64,000 nucleotides of DNA from Polaromonas sp. A23 (GCF_002001015.1 NZ_MUNO01000012.1:1-64000); one strand, 5' to 3'; counted from the first letter of the stretch, positions 34,449 through 43,184 are shown. Notes: a model not told the origin generated them from the letters alone. Made by a program: numbers and translations.

Positions 34449-35065
34449 TTGTGGTTCTCCTTCAGGGCCAGATCACGCTCCAGCGCGGCCATGTCTTCTT
34501 CCTTTACATGCACCATTTCCCGGAGTTTTTCCACGTCGACTTCTTCCACATCGCCTTCGCGTGCGGGCCAGGCTCCAGTCTGTATGCACTGGATGCAGCG
34601 GATGATTTCGACAAAGCCCTGCAGGAGCAGAACAGCCCCGGATACCGGTATGACGAACTTGAAGGGGTAGAGCGGAAGCGGGTCGGCGTTGAAGGTCTGC
34701 TCGCGGATGGCCAGCGACTCATTGGCATAGGTCCAGCCGGCCCAGGTCAACGCAATCACGCCCGGCAGGAAAAAGAGGATATACAGCGTGAGGTCGACAA
34801 TCGCCTGCGTACGCGGCGCGAGGAAGCCGTAAAGAACGTCGCCGCGTACATGGCCGTTTTTGCTCAATGTATAGGCGCCTGCCATCATGAACAGCAGGCC
34901 ATACAACATGATCTGCGCATCCAGCACCCAGGCGTGGGGCTGGTTGAGCACGTAGCGGCTGAACACTTCCCAGCTGATCAGCAAGGTCAGCAGGACCACG
35001 CTCCAGGCGCAGGCCTTGCCGATCCAGGTGGAAAAACGGTCCACCGCCAGTAAAAACGATTGCAT
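34445..35065 (-). CDS. TRAP transporter small permease (DctQ)
   Basis: A 206-residue DctQ-type protein with four hydrophobic helices (WSVVLLTLLISWEVFSRY, IMLYGLLFMMAGAYTL, VDLTLYILFFLPGVIALTW, FVIPVSGAVLLLQGFVEII). It ends in a charged, Glu-rich tail of about 45 residues, predicted cytoplasmic. It starts 82 bases after the binding-protein gene, across a strong terminator, and overlaps DctM by 4 bases. It forms the membrane complex with DctM. Confidence 0.9.
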   Translation of the reverse strand: MQSFLLAVDRFSTWIGKACAWSVVLLTLLISWEVFSRYVLNQPHAWVLDAQIMLYGLLFMMAGAYTLSKNGHVRGDVLYGFLAPRTQAIVDLTLYILFFLPGVIALTWAGWTYANESLAIREQTFNADPLPLYPFKFVIPVSGAVLLLQGFVEIIRCIQCIQTGAWPAREGDVEEVDVEKLREMVHVKEEDMAALERDLALKENHK

Positions 35066-35095
35066 TCCAACTCCTTGCGCCGCCCGGGCGGTCCC

Positions 35096-35128
35096 AGAAA
35101 AAACAAAAAGGGCACCCGCAGGTGCCCC
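35096..35128 (-). terminator. Intra-operon terminator between the TRAP binding protein and DctQ
   Basis: On the minus strand the stem GGGCACC/GGTGCCC (loop of four) is followed by TTTTTGTTTTTT. It stands between the binding-protein gene and the permease genes. Partial termination would give more binding protein than permease, a common arrangement for solute-binding-protein operons. Confidence 0.8.
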
Positions 35129-35147
35129 TCAGAGGCCGTGGCCCCGA

Positions 35148-36269
35148 TCAGGCTTTTTTGCCCCGGCCAAAGTAGTGGTTATAGGCCATCTTGAAGTCCA
35201 CGGTGTAGTCGTTTTGCCATTGGCCTGCGCGTTCCGCAAAGGCCTTCTGGGAATCAAGCACCTTCTTGAACAGCGCATTCTCTCCACCCTTCTTGGCCAT
35301 GATCTTGTCCCAGGAAGCAAGCTGGGCGCGCAGGATGGCGTCGGGCGTCTTGTAAAACTTGACACCGGCCTTCTTGAGGTCAATGTAGTCCTTGGAGTTG
35401 CGCTCGATGGCCTTCCAGCTCATGTCGGCGCTGGCAGCCTGAACGGCGTAGTCGATGATGGCCTTGAGTTCCGTCGGCAGGGCGTTGAGCTTGCCCTTGT
35501 TGAACAGGATTTCGAACTGCTCGCCGGACTGGTGAAAGCTCTGCAGCATGCAGTTCTTGACCACGTCGGGAAAGCCCAGCAGCTTGTCCGAGGAGGCATT
35601 GTTGAACTCGGCGCCATCGATCAGGCCACGGTCCAGCGCTGGCACGATCTCGCCGCCAGGCAGCGGGTTCACGGCCGCGCCCATGTCGGTGTACATGTCG
35701 ACGGCCAGTCCCACGGTACGGAACTTCGTGCCCTTGACGTCAGTGACCTTGGAGATTGGTTTCTTGAACCAGCCGAAGGGCTGGGTCGGCATGGGGCCAT
35801 AGAGGTAAGAGACCACGTCCATGTTGATCGACTTGTAGATTTCTTCCAGCAGGGCCTTGCCGCCGCCGTAGTTGTGCCAGGCCAGCAGCATGTTGGGGTC
35901 CATGCCGAAGGACGGGCCGGAACCCCAGAGCGCGAGCGCCGAATTTTTTCCGTAGTGATACGCCACCACCCCGTGTCCGCCGTCGAGCGTGCCCTTGTTG
36001 ACAGCTTCGAGCAACTGGAAGGCCGGCACTACAGCGCCTGCGGGCAGCACTTCGATTTTGAGCTTTCCGCTGGCCATGTCGTTGACCTTCTTCGCGAAGT
36101 CGTTGGCGTACTCGTGAAAGATGTCTTTGGACGGCCAGGTGCTCTGAAAGCGCAGCGTGGTGGCAGTTTGCGCAGTGGCCAGCATGGGTGCGGACATGGC
36201 GCCAGCGCCGGCGGCCAGGGCAACGCCCTTGAGCAGACTGCGTCGGCGTGGTGTTTTTGGATCTGTCAT
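35148..36269 (-). CDS. TRAP transporter substrate-binding protein (DctP family, mannitol/chloroaromatic type)
   Basis: A 373-residue periplasmic binding protein of the DctP family. It has a twin-arginine leader (RRRSLLKGVALAAGAGA), unusual among TRAP binding proteins generally but frequent in this subgroup. The mature protein begins near TTLRFQSTWPSKD. Conserved parts include GTKFRTVGLAVDMYTDMGAA and DGAEFNNASSDKLLGF. ATG 36269 follows CAGGAGACAA; the upstream extension is not needed. The subgroup is annotated for mannitol or chloroaromatic compounds, but the actual ligand, probably an organic acid, cannot be read from the sequence. Confidence 0.9.
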   Translation of the reverse strand: MTDPKTPRRRSLLKGVALAAGAGAMSAPMLATAQTATTLRFQSTWPSKDIFHEYANDFAKKVNDMASGKLKIEVLPAGAVVPAFQLLEAVNKGTLDGGHGVVAYHYGKNSALALWGSGPSFGMDPNMLLAWHNYGGGKALLEEIYKSINMDVVSYLYGPMPTQPFGWFKKPISKVTDVKGTKFRTVGLAVDMYTDMGAAVNPLPGGEIVPALDRGLIDGAEFNNASSDKLLGFPDVVKNCMLQSFHQSGEQFEILFNKGKLNALPTELKAIIDYAVQAASADMSWKAIERNSKDYIDLKKAGVKFYKTPDAILRAQLASWDKIMAKKGGENALFKKVLDSQKAFAERAGQWQNDYTVDFKMAYNHYFGRGKKA

Positions 36270-36536
36270 GACTTGTCTCCTGTTGTGAAAAAACGTTAGC
36301 AAGCTATCTTTTGCCATCGAGGTCACGCGTGTGAGAGGGTTTTTACCAACGGATGTCGGAGATTGCATTCAATTAAGGTGAAACTGTTTACCGGCAGTTC
36401 TCTAAGCAGGCTTTTGCTTTGGAGCTGAAACAGTGGCCGGCATGGGATGCCGACCACAGAAGAGAGGCGTTTGAGAGGCGTTTTAAACTTGCGCGATTGC
36501 AACGATGCCCGTCATGCGACTAACCGGAACCGACAA

Positions 36537-37007
36537 ATGGACAAACCCCTGATTCAAGATCCCTCTGATGCCGGCGCGAAGGATGCCCAGCCGGAAATGC
36601 TGCAGGTTCAGCCTGCTTCCGGGTATGCCGGTGATGTTTCGCCCGTGCTGGCTTTCAAGTGGTGGCAAGCCGGTGAGGCGATGCTGATTGATGTGCGCAC
36701 CGATGCGGAGCGCGAGTGGGTTGGATTTGTCCCCGGCTCGGTCGCTCTGGCGTGGAAGCAGTGGCCAGGCATGGCCATGAATCCATTGTTTGATCAAAAT
36801 CTGAAGGCGGTCGTTCCAGCAGGAAAGAAAGCCCTGATGTTGTGCCGCAGTGGTGTGCGTTCGATAGCCGCGGCACGCCGCGCCGCTGAGCTCGGAATAG
36901 AGGCCTATAACGTCCTCGAGGGGTTCGAGGGGGATGCTGACACCCAGGCACATCGTGGTTCCAAAGGCGGCTGGCGATATCGTGGATTGCCCTGGCGGCA
37001 GAACTAG
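36537..37007 (+). CDS. Rhodanese-like domain protein
   Basis: A 156-residue single rhodanese domain. The start of the fold is AMLIDVRTDAEREWVGFVPGS and the active-site loop is LCRSGVRS with the catalytic Cys near residue 104. Sulfur-transfer is the family function. ATG 36537 is used; upstream codons in frame lack a ribosome site. A family C repeat starts directly after its TAG stop, and the last codons (Q-N-stop) share sequence with the other copy of that repeat. Divergent from the TRAP operon. Confidence 0.85.
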   Translation: MDKPLIQDPSDAGAKDAQPEMLQVQPASGYAGDVSPVLAFKWWQAGEAMLIDVRTDAEREWVGFVPGSVALAWKQWPGMAMNPLFDQNLKAVVPAGKKALMLCRSGVRSIAAARRAAELGIEAYNVLEGFEGDADTQAHRGSKGGWRYRGLPWRQN

Positions 37008-37008
37008 C

Positions 37009-37100
37009 GCCCCCACGCTTGTCGCTTCGCGTACTGCGCTGCCCCCCGAGGGGGCGCTGCGCCTGCGGCCCGGCAAAGCCGGTTCCGCGGCCCCGGCTTG
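37009..37100 (+). repeat. Dispersed hairpin repeat, family C, copy 2
   Basis: Starts immediately after the rhodanese stop with GCCCCCACGCTTGTCGCTTC, has the apex TGCCCCCCGAGGGGGCGCTG, and then CGGCAAAGCCGGTTCCGCGG. It is closely similar to 44770-44860, and both copies are preceded by AGAACTAG, which includes the stop codon of the gene before. Confidence 0.85.
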
Positions 37101-37190
37101 GAAAGGCAACTCCCGCGGTCGTTCATTTCGTATAGCTCCGCGACCTCCGGGGCCGTGCAGCATCCGGCCCGGTTGGCTAAACTGGCCGGC

Positions 37191-38507
37191 ATGAACAATG
37201 ACAGCCTGCTCAAACGCATTGAATCAAAACGCGCGGACGTGGTGGCACTGACGCAAGACCTGGTTCGCATCCCCACCATCAACCCGCCAGGCGACGCCTA
37301 TGAAGCCTGCGCCCGCCTGCTTGGGGAGCGCTTGAAAAAGCGGGGGTTTGCCGTGGAATACATCCGCGCCGAAGGAGCGCCGGGTGATCGCGATTCCCAC
37401 CCGCGGATCAATGTGGTGGCCCGCTACGAGGGCAAGTCAGCCGGCGAGTGCGTGCATTTCAACAGCCATATTGATGTGGTGGAGGCCGGCTCCGGTTGGA
37501 CGGTCGACCCGTTCGGCGGCGAGGTGAAGGACGGCAAGGTTTACGGGCGGGGAACGTGCGACATGAAAGGCGGGCTGGCGTCCAGCGTGATTGCCTGCGA
37601 GGCGATTCTGGAGGAGGGGTTGGCTTTTCCCGGTGCGCTGGAAATCTCAGGGACGGTGGATGAAGAGTCCGGCGGTTTCTCCGGCGTGGGTTATCTGGCG
37701 GAGCGTGGTTATTTCAGCAGGCCGCGCGTGCACCACGTGATCATTCCCGAGCCGCTGGGGGTGGACCGCATTTGCCTGGGCCACCGCGGCGTTTGGTGGG
37801 GCGAGGTCGAAACCCGTGGGCGTATCGCCCATGGCTCCATGCCATTCCTGGGCGACAGCGCGATCAACCACATGAGTGCTTTCATTCACATGTTGGAAAT
37901 GCAGTTGCAGCCAAGGCTGTCACAGCGCCATACCGCCGAGCCGGTTGAACCGCCCGGGGCCCGGGTCAGCACGCTCAATATCAACAGCCTGCACGGTGGC
38001 CAGGTTGAGCAGTTGTTTTCTCTGGACGGGCGCGGCCGGCCGACGGGCGATCTGCCGGCGCCGGTGGTGGCGCACTCATGCCGTGCCGTGCTTGACCGGC
38101 GTTTTATTGCGGAAGAAAACCTGGAGGCCGTCAAGGCCGAAATCGTTGCAATGCTCGATGAGCTCAAACAGACCCGACCAGGGTTTGACTATGGCATCAA
38201 GGACATCATGAGTTTCGTGCCGACGGCCACCCCGCGAGAGGCGCCTGTGGTGCTGGCTACTGCACGTGCCATCGCGCGCGTGTTGGGGCGGGAGCCCAGC
38301 TACATTTCCAGTCCGGGCACTTACGATCAGAAACATATTGTGCGCACCGGCAAGCTGGATGCCTGCATTGCGTATGGACCTGGCATTCTGGATCTGGCCC
38401 ACCAACCCGACGAATATGTGGGCATTCAGGAGCTGGTGGACAGTGCAAAAATCATGGCACTGGCGGCCTTGAGCCTGACCCGCGGTGAGCTTGCAGTCTC
38501 GAGTTGA
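37191..38507 (+). CDS. M20 family deacylase (ArgE/DapE type)
   Basis: A 438-residue zinc-dependent M20 hydrolase. Metal and catalytic residues are visible: VHFNSHIDVVEAG (His, Asp), GRGTCDMKGGLAS (Asp), TVDEESGG (catalytic Glu and metal Glu), and a C-terminal His in TYDQKHI. Members deacylate N-acyl amino acids or succinyl-diaminopimelate; this one is of the ArgE/DapE-like group without a definite substrate. ATG 37191 stands shortly after the end of repeat C and has GGCCGGC upstream. Confidence 0.87.
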   Translation: MNNDSLLKRIESKRADVVALTQDLVRIPTINPPGDAYEACARLLGERLKKRGFAVEYIRAEGAPGDRDSHPRINVVARYEGKSAGECVHFNSHIDVVEAGSGWTVDPFGGEVKDGKVYGRGTCDMKGGLASSVIACEAILEEGLAFPGALEISGTVDEESGGFSGVGYLAERGYFSRPRVHHVIIPEPLGVDRICLGHRGVWWGEVETRGRIAHGSMPFLGDSAINHMSAFIHMLEMQLQPRLSQRHTAEPVEPPGARVSTLNINSLHGGQVEQLFSLDGRGRPTGDLPAPVVAHSCRAVLDRRFIAEENLEAVKAEIVAMLDELKQTRPGFDYGIKDIMSFVPTATPREAPVVLATARAIARVLGREPSYISSPGTYDQKHIVRTGKLDACIAYGPGILDLAHQPDEYVGIQELVDSAKIMALAALSLTRGELAVSS

Positions 38508-38569
38508 GTAATACAAAGGTAGTGATTTAGGTCATCTGCTACTACAAAATACTTTTTTTGTGCGTGGAC

Positions 38570-38589
38570 CCCTGTCAATGTTGACAGGG
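38570..38589. promoter_or_regulatory. Lux-box-like palindrome upstream of the autoinducer synthase gene
   Basis: The inverted repeat CCCTGTCAA-TG-TTGACAGGG is perfect over both 9-base arms and satisfies the CTG-N10-CAG pattern of LuxR-type boxes. It is 61 bases upstream of the synthase start codon, in an AT-rich stretch. It shares GACCCCTGTCAA and TTGACAG with the motif at 42339-42358. Its TTGACA could also serve as a -35 element. Confidence 0.7.
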
Positions 38590-38650
38590 CGGTAACTTTT
38601 AATTTGTTAAATTCATTTTCAATGGTGTTACTTTTTAACAAGGTATCACC

Positions 38651-39919
38651 ATGCAAGCTCAACTCCTCGAACAGTCAACCGGATCTTCAGTAACAAAATC
38701 TGTCAGAAATCCCGGCTTGTCCGACCATTTGCGCCAACGTATTGCGCGTGAATTTACCCCTCGCTGGCAGCAGCAATGGGGCGGAAAATTTGTCCTTCAT
38801 GGCAGAACGGCCGGGACCGATGCGGTCCGGCTGGATGGCAACGATTACCTCAGCGTGACCGGGCATCCGGATATCGTCAGCGCCCAGGTGGCGGCTCTGC
38901 GCAACGACCGGGAATTTGTCATTCAATCGGGCGTGTTTGTCCATGGCGAGCACCCGGCCCGGGCGCTGGAAAAATCCCTTGCCCAGTGGGTTGGAAAGGA
39001 AGACGGTTTTGTCTGCCAGTCCGGCTACGCGGCCAACGTGGGACTGCTCCAGGCGATTGCCGATCCGCAGACACCGGTTTACCTTGACACCCTGGCGCAT
39101 ACCTCGCTGTGGGAAGGCGCCCATGCTGCGCGCGCGCCTGCACATCCATTTCGCCACAACGATCCGGCTCATCTGGACCGGGTTCTGTTGCGGCACGGCG
39201 CAGGTGTGGTGGTGGTTGATTCGGTCTACAGCACCACAGGCGCGCTGTGTCCGTTGCGCGAGATGGTTGAAGTGGCAGAGCGCCATGGCTGCATGATCCT
39301 GGTGGATGAGTCCCATTCGCTGGGAACCCACGGCCCGGGCGGCGCCGGCCTGTGCGCCGAACTCGGGCTGACAGAGCGGGTGCATTTCATTACCGCCAGC
39401 CTGGCCAAGGCTTTTGCCGGCCGCGGCGGGTTCTTTACTGCGCCGGCGGAATTGCGTTACTACATCCTGAGCTCGAGCTACCCGAACATTTTCAGTTCTT
39501 GCCTGCTGCCTCACGAGATTGCCGGCCTGGGCGCTACGCTGGGTGTGATCCGCAAGCGGGATGAACAGAGGCAACGCCTGCATGCGCATACCTTGCGCTT
39601 GCGCACCAGCCTGTCAGACATCGGCTACCCGATTCATCAGGGAACCGAGCAGATCATCTCCCTGGAGGCTGGTACCGAACCCGACACCATGGTGTTGCGG
39701 GACCATCTGGAAGAGCGCGGCGTCTTTGGCGCCGTTTTTTGCGCTCCCGCAACCAGCCGCAACCGGGCCATGGTGCGCCTTACCCTGCATGCGTCGTTGA
39801 CGGAAGCTGAACTCAGCCATGTGGAGGCGGTTGCTCAAGAGATTGCACCGCGGATCAAGCCATGGGACTGGCCTATTGCCCGGCGCGCACGGGCAGGCGC
39901 TGCCCTTGAAGAGACTTAG
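38651..39919 (+). CDS. cqsA: Alpha-hydroxyketone quorum-sensing autoinducer synthase (CqsA/LqsA/JqsA type)
   Basis: A 422-residue pyridoxal-phosphate enzyme of the alpha-oxoamine synthase family, like KBL and BioF but closest in character to CqsA/LqsA. Key parts: LDGNDYLSVTGHPD, GEHPARALEKSLAQW, the aspartate in ILVDESHSLGTHGPGG, and the PLP lysine in ITASLAKAFAGRGGF. CqsA-type enzymes join an acyl-CoA to an amino acid derivative to make alpha-hydroxyketone signals. The response regulator and histidine kinase genes next to it, on the opposite strand, match the lqs/jqs arrangement and support the signalling role over biotin or threonine metabolism. AAGG precedes ATG 38651. Confidence 0.87.
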   Translation: MQAQLLEQSTGSSVTKSVRNPGLSDHLRQRIAREFTPRWQQQWGGKFVLHGRTAGTDAVRLDGNDYLSVTGHPDIVSAQVAALRNDREFVIQSGVFVHGEHPARALEKSLAQWVGKEDGFVCQSGYAANVGLLQAIADPQTPVYLDTLAHTSLWEGAHAARAPAHPFRHNDPAHLDRVLLRHGAGVVVVDSVYSTTGALCPLREMVEVAERHGCMILVDESHSLGTHGPGGAGLCAELGLTERVHFITASLAKAFAGRGGFFTAPAELRYYILSSSYPNIFSSCLLPHEIAGLGATLGVIRKRDEQRQRLHAHTLRLRTSLSDIGYPIHQGTEQIISLEAGTEPDTMVLRDHLEERGVFGAVFCAPATSRNRAMVRLTLHASLTEAELSHVEAVAQEIAPRIKPWDWPIARRARAGAALEET

Positions 39920-39949
39920 CGAGTCAAAACCGTGCGGGCGCGGCAGGCC

Positions 39950-40927
39950 CTAGTCCTGCACGCTGCGCGGACCGCGCTTCTTGAGCCAGTGGCTGTAACC
40001 CGTCAGCCCCGGCGGGCTGGCTGCCAGTTCGACCGGAAAGAGGGCGGCCAGCAGGGTACCTTCATGGCCCACCGAAAATGCGGGGACGAGCCGCGGCGGG
40101 GTGGATTGGCCCAACGCCTGCTGGAGTTCAAGGTCGACCAGTGTGCGGCCGGCACGTATGTCGTCGGCTGCTGACGTTTTCATACCTTGGGATTCCGCCA
40201 GTTCAGCCAGCTCTGCCAGGCCGGCGGCAGACTCCAGTTGCAGCCAGCTCACACGTCCATCTGCATCCACGCCGAGAATGCCAAAGGGCTGGCCAATAAC
40301 CACATGCTCAACCCAATGGCTGCTGGTCAGACTGGCAAGTTGCCTTCCTACGGACGGTACCTGAAGCAGCGCATGCTGCGGTTGGGTCAGCGCACTGCGC
40401 CATATTTGCGAATGACGCACCTGCGGTTGGGTCAGCATGCGCTGCACCACGGTGATGAGGTGTTGTGAAATATCAGGGGTCTGCTTGGCGATGAACTGGT
40501 CTATCAGTCCGCGGTTGAAGGCGCTGACCGCGACGTGCTCGTCGGCCTGCCCGGTCAATAACACCCGGCCCCCTTGCCAGTCCGTCAGTTCGCCGAGCGC
40601 TTGAAGGCCGTCCATGCTGGGCATGGCGTAGTCGAACACGCAAACACGGGTCAGACCGAAGCGCTCGCCATGGGTGGACCAGTATCGGAGGATTTGCGGA
40701 ATCAGGGGAGTTCCTGCCCGCCATTGTTCAATCATTTGCTGCTGGGCCCAAGCATCCGCCTCCCACAACGGCGGCTCCTGTTGAAGGTCGTTAATGCAGG
40801 TCTGCGGGCGCAGGTAAAGCCTGACGTTCCACTGGCGCGGCAATACCATCGCCAGCATCTCCAGATAAGAAGGCTCATCATCGAGAAACACGATGGCGCC
40901 AGGACGGTGGAATAGTGGAAAACTCAT
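39950..40927 (-). CDS. Response regulator of the alpha-hydroxyketone quorum-sensing system (LqsR/JqsR-like)
   Basis: A 325-residue protein with a receiver domain at the N-terminus. The acidic pair is in VFLDDEPSYLEM, the probable phospho-acceptor Asp in VCVFDYAMPSMDGLQ and the Thr in VLLTGQA. Between the acidic pair and the acceptor there is an insertion of roughly 40-50 residues compared with CheY. No DNA-binding domain is seen in the C-terminal half, which is Leu/Ala-rich with a possible PAS-like stretch (FGILGVDADGRVSWLQLE). It starts 17 bases after the kinase gene, so the two are cotranscribed. ATG 40927 is used. Output mechanism unknown. Confidence 0.75.
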   Translation of the reverse strand: MSFPLFHRPGAIVFLDDEPSYLEMLAMVLPRQWNVRLYLRPQTCINDLQQEPPLWEADAWAQQQMIEQWRAGTPLIPQILRYWSTHGERFGLTRVCVFDYAMPSMDGLQALGELTDWQGGRVLLTGQADEHVAVSAFNRGLIDQFIAKQTPDISQHLITVVQRMLTQPQVRHSQIWRSALTQPQHALLQVPSVGRQLASLTSSHWVEHVVIGQPFGILGVDADGRVSWLQLESAAGLAELAELAESQGMKTSAADDIRAGRTLVDLELQQALGQSTPPRLVPAFSVGHEGTLLAALFPVELAASPPGLTGYSHWLKKRGPRSVQD

Positions 40928-40943
40928 GAGTATGTTTTGACCT

Positions 40944-42275
40944 TTAGTCCATCGGGGGTAGTTCGATAATGAAGGTGGCACCGCGGCCCGGCTCTGACTT
41001 GACGCGGATGGTGCCTCCTGCGCTTTCTACCACCTGCTGGCAAAAAGCCAGCCCCAAGCCATGGCCCGTCCCGCGATCGGTGGAGAAAAATGGCTCGAAT
41101 ATACGTGCCTGCAGCTCGGTTGCAATGCCGGTGCCCTGGTCGGTGACGAGGATGCGTCCGCAGCCGTTGAGTACGCCGACTTCAAGGCGCAGATCACCTG
41201 GTTTGGGGGCAGAGCTTGCGGCCGCAAGCGAACGAAAGGCATTTTTGAGCAGGTTGTTGATCACCTGCGCAAACAGCCGATAAGACGACTCGAAAGAAAA
41301 ATCCTTGCGAAGTACCAGCACGACGCTTTCGCGCTCCCGCGAGTTACGGTAGGGGTAATCCTTGACTACGTTGCGCAGCAACGCTGCCGCGCTCACAGTC
41401 TCCTTGTGGGTAGGCAGGCGCAGCAGGCGCGCATTGGCAATCTGTGTATCGATCTGCTGGTTCATGTTACGTACCAGAGTTTGCAGCCTGACCACCAACT
41501 GGTCCAGCCGGTGGGCGCCTCCGGCGTCCAGTTGCCGGCTTTCGTTGCGCACGGCATCGCCGATCAAGGACATCGTGGCCAACGGCGTGCGCAACTCATG
41601 CGCCATGATGCCCATGGTGGTGAGTGTGTGCTGTAAATGTTCGCGTCGCAGATTGGCAGACGACAAGCCCAGAACCACGGCGCTGGACCAGCTGAAAGCA
41701 ATGATCACGCTGTTGACCGCAAACTGCTGGTCGCTCAGCGGCGTCACTGCGGGACCCCACCAGCGAAACAGTGTCCAGGCCAGCAACGCACCGCTCAAAG
41801 TGCCCACAGTTGCCGCGCGCCAGTCAGTGACATGGTAATAAATTAGTACCATTGCGCAAAAACTGGCCAGCCAGACCGTGTTGCCGTTGTTGCAAAGATA
41901 CATCCAGCTAAAAAAAAGCGGCAACTGCAACCAGAAGACGAGGGTGAAAATTCGCGCAGAAAACTTGCTAGAGGGGTCGTTGTTGATGCTTTCCCAGATC
42001 AGCAACAGGCCCAGTGTGCCCATGACGGCGCGCAGCGCGGGGCTTTCATAAGGTTGAGGCAACCAGCGTCCCCATATCCAGCCGAACAGTGGATGACCCA
42101 CCACAGTAAACAGTCCGAGCCAGCGTAAACGCCCCCGCGAGGGGTGCAAAATAAGGTCGAGCTGTTCTTGAAACAGTTCAGCCTTGATACGCGCCCGTAA
42201 CCGCCCCCCCATGCCGGGCTGGCCCCACAGCGCGCGAATCTGTTGTTTGATCCTGGCAGGCACTACGGAAGTCAT
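40944..42275 (-). CDS. Membrane sensor histidine kinase of the quorum-sensing system (CqsS/LqsS/JqsS-like)
   Basis: A 443-residue kinase. About six hydrophobic helices fill residues 40-200 (WLGLFTVVGHPLFGWIWG, LGLLLIWESI, IFTLVFWLQLPLFFSWMYL and on), as in CqsS. The dimerisation box is MAHELRTPLATMS near residue 225. The ATPase domain has NNLLKNAFRSL (N box), VTDQGTGI (G1) and GTGHGLGLAFCQQVVESAGG (G2). It should sense the alpha-hydroxyketone made by the neighbouring synthase. The start could be ATG 42275, 42293 or 42305; I give the shortest. It is divergent from the LuxR-type gene. Confidence 0.85.
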   Translation of the reverse strand: MTSVVPARIKQQIRALWGQPGMGGRLRARIKAELFQEQLDLILHPSRGRLRWLGLFTVVGHPLFGWIWGRWLPQPYESPALRAVMGTLGLLLIWESINNDPSSKFSARIFTLVFWLQLPLFFSWMYLCNNGNTVWLASFCAMVLIYYHVTDWRAATVGTLSGALLAWTLFRWWGPAVTPLSDQQFAVNSVIIAFSWSSAVVLGLSSANLRREHLQHTLTTMGIMAHELRTPLATMSLIGDAVRNESRQLDAGGAHRLDQLVVRLQTLVRNMNQQIDTQIANARLLRLPTHKETVSAAALLRNVVKDYPYRNSRERESVVLVLRKDFSFESSYRLFAQVINNLLKNAFRSLAAASSAPKPGDLRLEVGVLNGCGRILVTDQGTGIATELQARIFEPFFSTDRGTGHGLGLAFCQQVVESAGGTIRVKSEPGRGATFIIELPPMD

Positions 42276-42326
42276 GAATAGAACTTGGAACATATCACAG
42301 CACATTGTCACAGTTCCGGGGACAAA

Positions 42327-43013
42327 ATGAGCATTCAGACCCCTGTCAACTTTGACAGTATTGCGCTCGACAGCATGCTCAGCGACTGGATATCCGCGCT
42401 GCACGAATTTTCGGTGGAAGCGGTGGTGGTGCTGGGCCCCGACATATTTGGGCAGCGGCAGGACCGCAGGGTCTCTGCGGTTCACCCTCCGCGTTTTCTG
42501 GATGCGGCGCGCGCCCTGGCTGAAAGTGTGGACTTTGGTGCCCCTTGGCGCGAATCGGATGCACCGCTGGTGGCCTGGCAGCACATCGCCAAAACGGACC
42601 AGGCCAAGGCCGGCACCGACGGTAGCCGGTGGCGCCTGCTGTGGCTGGCCCATGGCTTTCAAAGCGTGGTGCGGGTCGAGTTTCCCCTGCCTTCAGGCCG
42701 CGCGTTTGAATGTTTCATCTTCAGCCCGCGCCAGTTTCATGACCGCGCGGAGGCTGCAGCGCTGGTCTGGTCGGCGCTCAATATCTGGCCCCTGTTCAAA
42801 CGCACCATGGCTCAGGCCAGCAGTCCTTTGAGTCCGCGCGAAGGGGAATGCCTGGCATTTGCCTTCGAGGGCTTGACGGCGCGGCAAACCGCCGAGCGCC
42901 TGTTCTGTGCGGAGCGCACCGTTAACTATCACTTGTCCAACGCCATGGCCAAACTCAAGGTGGACAACAAGATGTCGGCGATCCAGCGTGCGTGCTGGCT
43001 GGGCGTGATCTGA
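42327..43013 (+). CDS. LuxR-family regulator (LuxR solo) of the quorum-sensing locus
   Basis: A 228-residue protein whose last 65 residues are a LuxR-type helix-turn-helix (LSPREGECLAFAFEGLTARQ, then AERTVNYHLSNAMAKLKVDN), close to the autoinducer-responsive LuxR subgroup. The N-terminal 150 residues occupy the place of an autoinducer-binding domain, but I cannot confirm ligand residues. No luxI-type synthase is nearby, so it is a solo. ATG 42327 has GGGGAC upstream; if this is right, the lux-box-like palindrome lies over codons 6-11. A start at ATG 42375 would put it in the promoter instead. Divergent from the kinase gene. Confidence 0.82.
   Translation: MSIQTPVNFDSIALDSMLSDWISALHEFSVEAVVVLGPDIFGQRQDRRVSAVHPPRFLDAARALAESVDFGAPWRESDAPLVAWQHIAKTDQAKAGTDGSRWRLLWLAHGFQSVVRVEFPLPSGRAFECFIFSPRQFHDRAEAAALVWSALNIWPLFKRTMAQASSPLSPREGECLAFAFEGLTARQTAERLFCAERTVNYHLSNAMAKLKVDNKMSAIQRACWLGVI
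42339..42358. promoter_or_regulatory. Lux-box-like palindrome at the luxR / kinase divergence
   Basis: GACCCCTGTCAA-CT-TTGACAG lies about 65 bases upstream of the kinase start and at the very beginning of the LuxR-type gene. Nineteen of 21 positions equal the motif upstream of the synthase gene (38568-38588). It fits a shared binding site by which the LuxR-type protein could control synthase, kinase and itself. Confidence 0.65.
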
Positions 43014-43126
43014 CTCGGCGCGGCATGTGGCCAATGGCCCAGAGAAAGCGCAACATTTTGTGACGCCGTGCGCCCATGGTTTTCCATGTGGCTTGAATAT
43101 TGCATCGGAAGTATGGTTACATTACG

Positions 43127-43141
43127 AAGCCCCTTCGGGGT
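43127..43141. terminator. Short hairpin between luxR and the ABC operon
   Basis: GCCCC-TTC-GGGGTT forms a short stem 110 bases after the LuxR-type stop and 45 bases before the next start codon. There is no strong T-run, so termination is uncertain; it could instead be a leader structure. Confidence 0.3.
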
Positions 43142-43184
43142 TCCCGTCTGACTGTTCCAACGCTTGTTCCAAGGAAAAATTGTC

